Source of the DNA: Candidatus Stahliibacteriota bacterium
GTDB lineage: Bacteria; Hydrothermota; Tepidihabitantia; SM23-42
DNA length: 13,823 bases
Direction of reading: 5' to 3'
Assembly: GCA_030670605.1 (NCBI GenBank)
Contig: DAOVBK010000010.1
Span: forward strand, 1-13,823
The translations under genes and the position numbers were made by a program. Every line of letters starts with the position of its first letter. Positions within the stretch are counted from its first letter, which is position 1. The notes beneath the pieces are model-generated. The model ran no database searches, had not been told where the DNA came from, and saw only the letters and a program-made list of their open reading frames with translations. Positions 1 to 6,888 of this stretch are shown here, one piece after another.

Positions 1-113
1 GCCTTTGGCATATGGCTTATGGCTGATAGTAAGAAACGTTTCCTCTCCCTGTAGAGGGAGAGGATTAAGGTGAGGGTGTTCAGCTATATGCTATAGGCCA
101 TTAGCCAAAGGCC
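1..113. repeat. Intergenic repeat, copy 1, long imperfect inverted repeat with central hairpin
   Basis: The outer ends pair as GCCTTTGGC (1-9) with GCCAAAGGC (104-112). The sequence just inside continues as a looser inverted repeat of GGC/TAT words (about 10-27 against 84-103). In the centre is a perfect 10-bp hairpin, TCCTCTCCCT (41-50) with AGGGAGAGGA (55-64), loop GTAG, followed by AAGGTGAGGGTGTTC (67-81). The core 41-81 recurs at 8194-8219 plus 8333-8347, where an insert splits it. Such CCCTCTCCC...GGGAGAGG...GGTGAGGG sequences are common non-coding repeats in many bacterial genomes. No coding role is seen. Confidence 0.75.
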
Positions 114-133
114 ACATGGGGTTTATCCCATGT
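114..133. other. 7-bp stem hairpin (ACATGGG/CCCATGT)
   Basis: ACATGGG (114-120) pairs perfectly with CCCATGT (127-133) across a GTTTAT loop. The nearest T-run (153-161) starts 19 nt later, inside the spacer of the tRNA promoter, so this is not a canonical intrinsic terminator. It could still end transcription arriving from the left of the window. Confidence 0.45.
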
Positions 134-141
134 ACTCCCTC

Positions 142-170
142 TTGACTTCGACTTTTTTTTTCCGTATTAT
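142..170 (+). promoter_or_regulatory. Sigma-70-type promoter of tRNA-Ala and probably the downstream operon
   Basis: The -35 box TTGACT (142-147) and -10 box TATTAT (165-170) each match the consensus at five of six positions and are separated by an optimal 17 nt. The spacer contains a run of nine Ts. The predicted transcription start near 177 would leave a leader of about 26 nt before the mature tRNA end at 203, to be removed by RNase P. Confidence 0.75.
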
Positions 171-202
171 AGCAATTGATAGGTAGTGTGTAATATATGC
201 AC

Positions 203-275
203 GGGGCCGTAGCCCAGTTGGGAGAGCGCTTGACTGGCAGTCAAGAGGTCACGGGTTCGAATCCCGTCGGCTCCA
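203..275 (+). tRNA. tRNA-Ala (anticodon GGC)
   Basis: A full cloverleaf can be drawn. The acceptor stem GGGGCCG (203-209) pairs with CGGCTCC (268-274). The anticodon stem CTTGA/TCAAG carries the loop CTGGCAG, giving anticodon GGC at 236-238. The T stem ACGGG/CCCGT carries loop TTCGAAT, and the discriminator is A275. The acceptor contains G3:U70, the alanine identity element, which confirms the assignment. The D stem GCCC/GAGC has one C12-A23 mismatch. CCA is not encoded (TGT follows), so it must be added after transcription. The gene lies 26 nt below a strong promoter and only 30 nt upstream of the TPR lipoprotein start, with no terminator between. Confidence 0.95.
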
Positions 276-305
276 TGTGCTCATAGAAAAGGAGAGTAAG
301 GAACC

Positions 306-1496
306 ATGAAAAAAAGATTGACACCGTACTTTGTATTGATGCTCATCAGTACACTCATTATCGGTTGTGCGCCGAGCCAGACAACCACGGCTACGACTGA
401 AACCGGTGAAGATAGAGCCAAACTCGCCGAGCGAGAATACTCGTTTGGCTTAGAGTACTTCAAACAGTTGAATCTTGATGCGGCAATTGAGAAATTCGAA
501 AATGCAATCGAGTATAAGCCAGACTACATTCCTGCGTACATCGCACTTGCCAAAGCATACCTCGGTAAGAGGGACGTTGTTAATGCCCAAGCACAATACA
601 AAAAGGCAAAACAGATTGACCCCCAGGATCCCCGGCCGTATGAAGGACTTGCTGCCCTCTATGCTGATCAAAAGCTATTCGGCGAAGCTATGTCCGAGTA
701 TGAAGGTGGTCTTGCCGTAGATCCGGACAACGTCAATCTCCTCAACGGGTATGCCTATGTATACAGCAAAATCAATCAGTATGACAAAGCATTAGAGTAC
801 TACAATAAGAGTCTTGCCTACGAACCAGACAATCTTTCCACCATCTATGCAATCGCCCAAGTCTACATAGACAAAGGAGAACCTGATAAAGCAATCACCT
901 ATCTTCAGGACGTCAAGGCAGCACGGCCTGAGAACACTGACGTGCGCAAGAAGCTCGCTGAAGTCCTCACCGACCTGGAGCGATACAGTGATGCGATCAC
1001 AGAGTATGAATATCTGTTAGAGAAAGACCCGAACAACTGTCCGCTTCACCTTCAGTGCGGTCAGGTCTATCAACGTCAGAAAAAGTATTCCGCCGCGCTA
1101 CAAGAATTTCAAAAGGCGCGCGAACTGGAGTCGAACAACCCACTGCCCATACTCTACCTCGCCGATTTGAGGATTTCACAGGGAAAGTACGGTTCTGCAG
1201 AGGAGCTCGTCAAGGAAGCGATCGCACTCGAACCGGGAAGCATCTACGCCCAGGCACTACTTGGCGATATCTACCTGAGACGTGGATACAATGCAAAAAA
1301 CAAGTGGAATAACAGTAAAGGCAAAAGCAACTGCCCCACCCTCAACAGCGCGATCAGTTACCTGCGCACGGCGATTACATACTACATGAAGGCGACATCA
1401 GATATGAGTTTTGGCACGTATGCGAAAAATGAAATAACACGCTGTAATAACTGGATTGAGGCTTTAGAAGAAGACAAATGGTTTTACTGCAAGTAA
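306..1496 (+). CDS. TPR-repeat lipoprotein
   Basis: A 396-residue predicted lipoprotein made almost entirely of tetratricopeptide repeats. The N-terminus has the charged KKR, a hydrophobic stretch (residues 7-19) and the lipobox LIIGC, with Cys21 as the expected lipidated residue. A short Thr-rich linker (24-34) follows, then about eight tandem 34-residue TPR units from about 41 to 320, with recurring A..Y...G..D.A...Y..A....P signatures. The last ~75 residues, containing three cysteines, diverge from the repeat. TPR arrays are protein-interaction scaffolds; in this operon, ahead of an Omp85-like barrel, an envelope-assembly or scaffold role is plausible but inferred. The ATG at 306 is preceded by GGAG (291-294) and AAGGA (298-302). 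The stop overlaps the Shine-Dalgarno of the next gene. No specific family name can be assigned. Confidence 0.85.
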   Translation: MKKRLTPYFVLMLISTLIIGCAPSQTTTATTETGEDRAKLAEREYSFGLEYFKQLNLDAAIEKFENAIEYKPDYIPAYIALAKAYLGKRDVVNAQAQYKKAKQIDPQDPRPYEGLAALYADQKLFGEAMSEYEGGLAVDPDNVNLLNGYAYVYSKINQYDKALEYYNKSLAYEPDNLSTIYAIAQVYIDKGEPDKAITYLQDVKAARPENTDVRKKLAEVLTDLERYSDAITEYEYLLEKDPNNCPLHLQCGQVYQRQKKYSAALQEFQKARELESNNPLPILYLADLRISQGKYGSAEELVKEAIALEPGSIYAQALLGDIYLRRGYNAKNKWNNSKGKSNCPTLNSAISYLRTAITYYMKATSDMSFGTYAKNEITRCNNWIEALEEDKWFYCK

Positions 1497-1500
1497 GGAG
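1495..1500 (+). promoter_or_regulatory. Shine-Dalgarno AAGGAG deciding the start of the small membrane protein
   Basis: AAGGAG overlaps the TAA stop of the TPR gene and ends 7 nt before the ATG at 1508. This favours that ATG over the upstream in-frame ATG at 1478, which lies inside the TPR gene without a comparable site. Confidence 0.7.
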
Positions 1501-1507
1501 TGATATC

Positions 1508-1870
1508 ATGAAGAGGGGAATCTCTGGATTTGGCGTCATTATTCTCATTATACTGCTACTGATCATTGGCTACGTCGCCTATCAGATCGGACGTGTGCAT
1601 TTCACTCACAGCACAATAAGTGAGCACGTCGAAACAGCAATACGAACAGGAGTGACTGTCAATGACTATGAAATAATAGACGTGCTCGTGCGGTCTGCAA
1701 AAGAAGCGGAAATCGAGATCGATCCGGATTCGATATTCATTGACCACAGCATCCCTGATTCATTCAGAATATACGTTGCCTACGATGATTCATCAGACAT
1801 TTTTGGCTTTTTTTGCTATAAACGTCATTTTGTCATTGATAAGGTCGAACCACTCAAAGTCTTGAACTAA
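1508..1870 (+). CDS. Small single-pass membrane protein of unknown function
   Basis: A 120-residue protein, not recognised with certainty. After a short basic start (MKR) comes one long hydrophobic helix (about residues 7-27, rich in Ile and Leu). Then comes a soluble domain of ~90 residues with mixed charged and aliphatic segments ending ...KVLN. The order 'basic, transmembrane helix, alternating beta-like domain' resembles small inner-membrane proteins of the DUF4845 kind, but this is only a resemblance. The domain should face the periplasm if the positive-inside rule holds. The start was chosen from the AAGGAG at 1495-1500. It sits 11 nt after the TPR gene and shares one base with the HNH gene (TAATG), so translational coupling with both is likely. 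Confidence 0.7.
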   Translation: MKRGISGFGVIILIILLLIIGYVAYQIGRVHFTHSTISEHVETAIRTGVTVNDYEIIDVLVRSAKEAEIEIDPDSIFIDHSIPDSFRIYVAYDDSSDIFGFFCYKRHFVIDKVEPLKVLN

Positions 1871-2376
1871 TGCTCCGGACGCCTGTCTTGCTCTTGAATC
1901 AAAATTATGAACCGCTGACGATCTTACGGGTCAGACGGGCAATCACACTGATCGTATTGAACAAGGTTGACCTCATCGAGAATGAAGACGGCAGATTGCT
2001 ACACAGTATTAGCCTCACCTTCCGTGTTCCATCCGTCATCAGACTAAGATACTTTGTGCATATTAAACGTAAAGAAATTTCACTCACCAAAAAGAACATC
2101 ATAAAACGGGACAATCATCAGTGCCAGTATTGCGGCAAGAAGTCAGGAATGATGACGACCGACCATATCATACCAAAGGCACGCGGTGGTGATGATTTGT
2201 GGGAAAATCTTGTATGTGCCTGTCTTGAGTGCAATAACCGTAAAGGAAACAAGACGCTTCACGAGAAACGAATGAAGCTCATAAGGAAGCCAAAGCGACC
2301 GAATTATTTCACCTTCGTTCTCAATGAAATCGGTAGCCCGAATGTTAAATGGCAACCTTTTTTATTCTATTCATAA
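1870..2376 (+). CDS. HNH endonuclease family protein
   Basis: A 168-residue protein with an HNH nuclease domain in its second half. The zinc-binding pairs are C85-x2-C88 and C118-x2-C121; between them lie D98-H99 (the catalytic TDHIIP motif) and N113. CNNRKGNK (121-128) closes the domain. The first ~70 residues (PVLLLN.NYEPL, RRAI.L...K) match the N-terminal part of a widespread, poorly understood stand-alone HNH family found in many bacteria. The fold predicts metal-dependent DNA cleavage or nicking; the natural substrate is unknown. The start ATG overlaps the previous stop by one base (TAATG). It sits between membrane and envelope genes with no partner methylase, so it does not look like a restriction system. 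Confidence 0.85.
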   Translation: MLRTPVLLLNQNYEPLTILRVRRAITLIVLNKVDLIENEDGRLLHSISLTFRVPSVIRLRYFVHIKRKEISLTKKNIIKRDNHQCQYCGKKSGMMTTDHIIPKARGGDDLWENLVCACLECNNRKGNKTLHEKRMKLIRKPKRPNYFTFVLNEIGSPNVKWQPFLFYS

Positions 2377-2388
2377 GACAATAGACGA

Positions 2389-3744
2389 TTGACCGCCCGG
2401 TTCCGTAACGTACATTCTATCATTAAATCCGGCAAACTGAACTATCGCACATTGCTTCTGACCATCATGGTCATGGCAATGCCGGTCAATGCGGCAAAGA
2501 GTGAAATCCCTGTTACAGCAACCGGTAATATCTTCTTCTCTACGCAGTACTTGCTCCAATCAGACAGCACCGTTGCAGAGCCGCACGACGTTGAAAAAAT
2601 CATCGCAGGTATCATCGACATATACACTAATGCAGGCTTTCCATTCTGTCGCGTCGTTCCGAAGCTGCATGACGACCCAATGGGCAAAAAGGTAATCCTC
2701 TCTATTGAAGAAGGAGAACGTGTTATTGTGAGTGACTATTTGTTTGAGAGTAGCGGTAAGACACGAACAAATAGTATCAAGAAAATCGCCCACGTCAAAC
2801 CGGGTGACTATTTCTCAAGCAAAGACATAGCACAAACAAAGGAAAACGTGCTCAAGACTGACGTATTCGTATCAGTTGACGAAAGGATAGTACGGCAGAA
2901 CAATCAATACTATGTGCTGCTGAATCTCACCGAAAAGAGCAGCGATTTCTTGCAGGCGTCTGGTTCCTTCGACGACGAAAATGCGCTATTCAATTTCTCT
3001 TTCTACTCACTTAATCTCCTTGGCACACTGCGCAGGTTCCAATTTCGTTACGAATACGAGAAGCTCTTCTCTCTGCAATTCACTGAACCCATCCTCCTCT
3101 ACCCGACAGTACTCGATGCCAATTTTTCCCTCTGGACCTATGATAGCATACGACTGACCCAATTTCATGCTACTTTTGCTGCGCCGTTGTGGCGTCTCTT
3201 CACATTCAGAATGCTCTCTGGTATCGAATCGATCTCCCTTCTCGACGACGACTCGGTTTCGCGCGGACACACTGACAATATCATTGGCGTCGGTTTCGGT
3301 GTGGACTACGAAACGCCGACTCTGAAATGCCATAACCAATTCAGTTATGATTATCTCTTCCGTACGTATGATCGGGGGCGAATACAGGTTGACCTCGAAA
3401 ACAATTTCTATCGGCTGGATGCAGGAATGCACTACATCAGAGCACAAACAGACTCATTTGAATTCTTTGATTACTACCGTCTCGGTGGTGCTCGGAGCCT
3501 CCGCGGCTATCGTGAAGACCAATTCTTTGTTACCCATGCTTTCTGGATGAATTGTGCATACAAAGCGATTTTTGCTTTCCCGATATTCGACATTGCTGTC
3601 ATTAACAAAGAACTTCTGTATTCCTATGGAATCGGCATTCATGCCGAATCACAACTGGCGGATGCTTCACTCGTTCTTGCCTGGCCAAAAGGAGGGTCAT
3701 GGCAGGATGGTAAAATCCACCTTTTGTTTGAAAAAGGATTTTGA
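2389..3744 (+). CDS. Omp85/BamA-like outer-membrane protein with POTRA domains
   Basis: A 451-residue predicted outer-membrane protein. Residues 1-20 are basic and 21-33 hydrophobic, followed by VNA-A, a likely signal-peptidase site near 35. Two POTRA-like segments follow: about 62-118 (IYTNAGFPF..., EEGERV) and about 119-184 (KPGDYFSSKDI..., VFVSV). From about 188 to the C-terminus is a compact beta-barrel. It carries the Omp85 hallmark LGGARSLRGY (365-374, Arg372) of loop 6 and ends in Phe, as expected of a barrel targeting signal. It is much shorter than classical BamA (about 800 residues) and closer to TamA/FhaC-type members, so the client is unknown. The TTG start at 2389 is chosen because the later in-frame ATGs (2467 onward) would delete the signal peptide. 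No Shine-Dalgarno is visible. It begins 12 nt after the HNH stop and in the same frame, so reinitiation is likely. Confidence 0.8.
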   Translation: MTARFRNVHSIIKSGKLNYRTLLLTIMVMAMPVNAAKSEIPVTATGNIFFSTQYLLQSDSTVAEPHDVEKIIAGIIDIYTNAGFPFCRVVPKLHDDPMGKKVILSIEEGERVIVSDYLFESSGKTRTNSIKKIAHVKPGDYFSSKDIAQTKENVLKTDVFVSVDERIVRQNNQYYVLLNLTEKSSDFLQASGSFDDENALFNFSFYSLNLLGTLRRFQFRYEYEKLFSLQFTEPILLYPTVLDANFSLWTYDSIRLTQFHATFAAPLWRLFTFRMLSGIESISLLDDDSVSRGHTDNIIGVGFGVDYETPTLKCHNQFSYDYLFRTYDRGRIQVDLENNFYRLDAGMHYIRAQTDSFEFFDYYRLGGARSLRGYREDQFFVTHAFWMNCAYKAIFAFPIFDIAVINKELLYSYGIGIHAESQLADASLVLAWPKGGSWQDGKIHLLFEKGF

Positions 3745-3909
3745 TACAGTGTCCAAGTCTATAGTTTCTTTGTTATACGTTATCAGGCATAGCTGCCTGT
3801 ATCGTTGTATGGCATGGGTGTATGTTATGCAAAAAACAACAAACCATGTACAATACCGGCCGCTCTACCATACAACAAATGACGATACCGTTCTATTATA
3901 GGAGGACAC
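3745..3909 (+). other. Intergenic gap between the two barrel genes
   Basis: This 165-bp gap holds a 6-bp hairpin, CAGGCA (3784-3789) with TGCCTG (3794-3799), loop TAGC, but no T-run follows. I see no well-spaced pair of promoter hexamers. The only strong signal is AGGAGG at 3900-3905, the ribosome-binding site of the Wzi-like gene. Confidence 0.5.
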
Positions 3910-5274
3910 ATGTTATTGTTTCTATTATTGAGTTACTCAATACCACTCGACTCACCGTATATGGATTATATTGAGTATCTCCAGGTCAAAGGATACATTG
4001 ACATCCCATCAGTGCAACCATACACAATGGAGTGGCTCATGCCCGAGCTCGGCAACTTATTATTGGAAGATACAAGACTCCGTGCCGTAGATAGAAAAAT
4101 CGTATCGTACATAGCTCCGCTCGTGATCAAGAACGAGGATTTTTCATATCTGCTGCATCTCAATGGCACATACGAATCAGAACCAGAATACTACTACGGA
4201 TTCCTCGATTTTGCAGCTGGCGGCACGGTTGCAGAAGGCATACGGTACGCGTTTGACCTGCGGTTCCAACGCGGCTCCGAAATCGATATGTTCGGACCTG
4301 AACCATGGAATGACTTTCAAATCTACCTGAACGAAGGTCTCATGAAATTCACCACGAGCCGGCTGTATGCTGAAATCGGGCGCAGGAACTTCGTGCTCGG
4401 GTATGCAGACCGTTTTGATCTCTTGCTCTCACCTGATCCAGAAGGTTATGATGGATACTTTATCAACATTCCTGGAAGGTATTATGAGTTTTATACGCTC
4501 TTCACAATTATCGATGCTGCAGAGCAACGGTACCTCGCACAGCACCGCCTCGGGTTTAATCTCAAAGGATTTCTTAAGCTCGGTTTTTCCGAAGCCATTC
4601 TCTGGGGAAACACACTCGAGCCAGTATACTTGAATTTCTTCTTTCCGTACTATATTTCACAATGGGGCATTGACCGGGATGATAACGTCATGTGGCGCAT
4701 TGACTGTCAAATACGTTTGTTCAATGTCCTTGCCTATGCTGATATCCTCATTGATGATTATCAGTACGAAGACGATCAGAATAGACCATATCCTCACAAA
4801 CTCGCATTCACAATTGGTACGAAAACTGTTTTTGCACACAATTTCTTTTTCAAAACATATTACACACGGGTCAACAAATGGGTCTACACGCAGCGGTATC
4901 CGATAAATGTGTGGCATAAGAATAATCGACCGCTCGGATACCCTCTTGGTAATGATGTTGACGAACTGCGTGCCTCGGTTGCATATTTCAGTACATATGA
5001 TGTGCACCCCTACGTAGCCTTCTCACATATACGGAAAGGAGAAGGAAGCATTTTCCTGCCCTATGAAGAAGAAGGTGGATCGATAAACCCACCATTTCCC
5101 TCGGGCATTGTCGAGAAAAGAATTGAATTCAGTGCCGGTCTCAACTACTCATTTCGTAACCATCTCCATGCTCGTGGCACTATCGGCAGAAGAAATATCG
5201 ACAACTACGGACATATTGAGGGTGACAACAGAAGCGATGCGTTCTTTGAAGTAGGGTTGTGGGGAATTTTATAG
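3910..5274 (+). CDS. Wzi-like outer-membrane beta-barrel protein (capsule-assembly family, tentative)
   Basis: A 454-residue protein with the alternating aromatic/polar pattern of a large beta-barrel: many Tyr, Phe and Trp, and repeated strands such as GFLDFAAGG and KLAFTIGTK. The N-terminal block after the signal (DYIEYLQVKGYID..., then MPELGNLL) and later blocks (GRRNFVLGYADRFDLLLSPD, NFFFPYYISQWG, DILIDDY) resemble the capsule-assembly Wzi family found in Bacteroidota and related diderms. Wzi is an outer-membrane protein that helps anchor surface polysaccharide. The family call is from pattern only. The ATG follows a perfect AGGAGG (3900-3905) by 4 nt, and the upstream frame is closed by TGA at 3880. 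The resulting signal peptide, MLLFLLLSYS, is very short and has no basic residue, which is odd. The gene may belong to the preceding operon. Confidence 0.6.
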   Translation: MLLFLLLSYSIPLDSPYMDYIEYLQVKGYIDIPSVQPYTMEWLMPELGNLLLEDTRLRAVDRKIVSYIAPLVIKNEDFSYLLHLNGTYESEPEYYYGFLDFAAGGTVAEGIRYAFDLRFQRGSEIDMFGPEPWNDFQIYLNEGLMKFTTSRLYAEIGRRNFVLGYADRFDLLLSPDPEGYDGYFINIPGRYYEFYTLFTIIDAAEQRYLAQHRLGFNLKGFLKLGFSEAILWGNTLEPVYLNFFFPYYISQWGIDRDDNVMWRIDCQIRLFNVLAYADILIDDYQYEDDQNRPYPHKLAFTIGTKTVFAHNFFFKTYYTRVNKWVYTQRYPINVWHKNNRPLGYPLGNDVDELRASVAYFSTYDVHPYVAFSHIRKGEGSIFLPYEEEGGSINPPFPSGIVEKRIEFSAGLNYSFRNHLHARGTIGRRNIDNYGHIEGDNRSDAFFEVGLWGIL

Positions 5275-5428
5275 CAAACCCTCACAGATGGTTTATTGGC
5301 AAAGGTCAGGAAGCTTGAGAATCTAATCTCTCCAGCATCTTAACCCTAACCCATCTTCCATTCGTTAGAGTTTGAGATTTTGATATTATTTGGGGTTTGG
5401 AACTTGGTTCTTGGTATCTTTCCGGCTC
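5275..5428. repeat. Convergent intergenic region with degenerate GTTTG/TTGG words
   Basis: This is the gap between the convergent Wzi-like and purH genes. From about 5364 to 5417 it consists of loosely repeated words (GTTAGAG, TTTGAGATTTTG, GGGGTTTGG, AACTTGG, TTCTTGG), a low-complexity pattern like other degenerate intergenic arrays in this window. Short inverted pairs exist (AAACC/GGTTT at 5276-5294; TTCCG/CGGAA at 5420-5440 over the purH stop). None has a T-run, so no convincing terminator is seen. Confidence 0.45.
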
Positions 5429-6886
5429 TCAGTGACGGAAGTGCCGGGTGTGTGTAAACACCATTGCCATACCCTGTTCATCGCAGGCGTCAATCACTTC
5501 CTGGTCACGCTTTGAACCACCGGGCTGGATAACTGCGGTCACCCCACCATGTGCCGCTGTATCAATCCCGTCCCTGAACGGGAAAAAGGCATCTGATGCC
5601 ATGACGATACGCGCATTCATTGCCGGTGATAGCCGGCGCGCAATCTCAACAGCCCCCACCCGTGATGTCTGACCAGCACCAATACCGACTGTTCTATCCT
5701 TTATCGCAAAAACAACAGAATTTGACTTTGTCCATTTCACGACCTTCCATGCGAACTTAAGGGCATCGGTCTCATAATCATTCGGCGCTCTCTTCGTCGG
5801 TATTTCCCATTCATCATAATCAACCTGGTCGCGTTCCTGAACAAGAATGCCACTGAAAACGGGTCTATACACAATGCGTTCCAGTAGTTTCGGTGAAACT
5901 TGAACAACACGTAAATTCTTTTTCGTCTTCAAAATCTCCAGCGCTTCGTCCTGATAGTTCTGGGCAATAACGACTTCAAAGAAATGTTTCTTAATAAGTT
6001 CAGCAGTGGCAGCCTCGACCGTCCGATTAAGACCAACGATGCCGCCGAACGCCGATAATGAATCTGCCGCGTATGCGCGCTCAAAAGCCTCGGCCTGAGT
6101 TGCACCGATTGCGACGCCGCACGGCGTCTGGTGCTTGATGACGGTACACGCAATGTGTTCATCAAATTCTTGTACTGCGCCAAATGATACTTCAGCATCG
6201 AGTATGTTGTTGTATGATATCTGCTTTCCGCCGTGGATTTTGAAATCATCCTGATGTAGTGGATTGAGATAAAACGCGGCTTTCTGGTGTGGATTCTCTC
6301 CGTATCGCATGGGGATGAATCTCTTTGCAGCTCTCGAGAAGTATTCTGTCTCGCTAAAGGTCCGCGCTAAGTAGTCGGCGATAATCGCATCATACCAGGC
6401 AATGTAATCAAATGCCTGCTGCGCAAGACTCAATCTCACATCTTTAGTAAAAGCTTTGTTCTTCAGAGCATCCATGATTTTGGGATACTGCTGGTGGTCA
6501 AACACAACACCAACCTTCTTATGGTTCTTTGCTGCTGCCCTGATCAAAGTGACACCACCGATATCAATGAACTCTATCATTTCATCAGCAGTCTTCCCTT
6601 TTTGCTCAAAGAACGGATACAGATTGCAGACCACGAGTCCAATCTCTCCCGTCTCAAGAATTTCACGGGCAATACGCTGGCTGAGCGTCTTGACGCGCGA
6701 GCTCTCTGAACCACCTGTGTAGTCACTAATCTTGACTGTAATAATACCATTATCCTGCAGAAGTTTTGCTGTCCCGCCGGTCGCGATGATTTCAAATGAC
6801 AACTTTTTTAGCACCCTTGCTAACTGAACGATGCCTTCTTTGTTGGCTACGGAAATAAGAGCCCTTTTTGCTATTTCACTTTTCAT
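5429..6886 (-). CDS. purH: Bifunctional purine biosynthesis protein PurH (AICAR formyltransferase / IMP cyclohydrolase)
   Basis: Catalyses the last two steps of IMP synthesis: formylation of AICAR with 10-formyl-THF, then cyclisation of FAICAR. It has 485 residues from the ATG at 6886. The N-terminal IMP cyclohydrolase domain shows IATGGTAK (34-41), RVKTL (64-68), NLYPF (88-92), DIGG (108-111) and AAKNH (118-122). This keeps counterparts of the Lys, Tyr, Asp and Lys implicated in vertebrate ATIC. The transformylase domain shows RYGENPHQ, IKHQTPCG (catalytic Lys-His, 251-252), SAFGGIV, IGAGQTSRV and ASDAFFPFRDG. It is somewhat shorter than usual (~510-530) because the stretch normally following RVKTLHP is about 14 residues shorter and lacks HP and the HGG-type segment. 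The ATG at 6886 is preferred over the GTG at 6892 because GGAG (6894-6897) is 7 nt from the ATG and only 1 nt from the GTG. It follows apgM in one operon. Confidence 0.95.
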   Translation of the reverse strand: MKSEIAKRALISVANKEGIVQLARVLKKLSFEIIATGGTAKLLQDNGIITVKISDYTGGSESSRVKTLSQRIAREILETGEIGLVVCNLYPFFEQKGKTADEMIEFIDIGGVTLIRAAAKNHKKVGVVFDHQQYPKIMDALKNKAFTKDVRLSLAQQAFDYIAWYDAIIADYLARTFSETEYFSRAAKRFIPMRYGENPHQKAAFYLNPLHQDDFKIHGGKQISYNNILDAEVSFGAVQEFDEHIACTVIKHQTPCGVAIGATQAEAFERAYAADSLSAFGGIVGLNRTVEAATAELIKKHFFEVVIAQNYQDEALEILKTKKNLRVVQVSPKLLERIVYRPVFSGILVQERDQVDYDEWEIPTKRAPNDYETDALKFAWKVVKWTKSNSVVFAIKDRTVGIGAGQTSRVGAVEIARRLSPAMNARIVMASDAFFPFRDGIDTAAHGGVTAVIQPGGSKRDQEVIDACDEQGMAMVFTHTRHFRH

Positions 6887-6888
6887 AA

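Noticed and set aside
1478..1507. Upstream ATG start for the small membrane protein
   Set aside because: It would overlap the TPR gene and lacks a well-placed Shine-Dalgarno, whereas AAGGAG lies 7 nt before the ATG at 1508.
3007..3447. 146-codon open frame on the minus strand
   Set aside because: It lies wholly inside the Omp85-like gene, whose POTRA and barrel motifs are clear, and has no recognisable protein features or ribosome-binding site.
3784..3799. Hairpin after the Omp85-like gene as an intrinsic terminator
   Set aside because: The stem is only 6 bp and no T-run follows, so termination is not supported.
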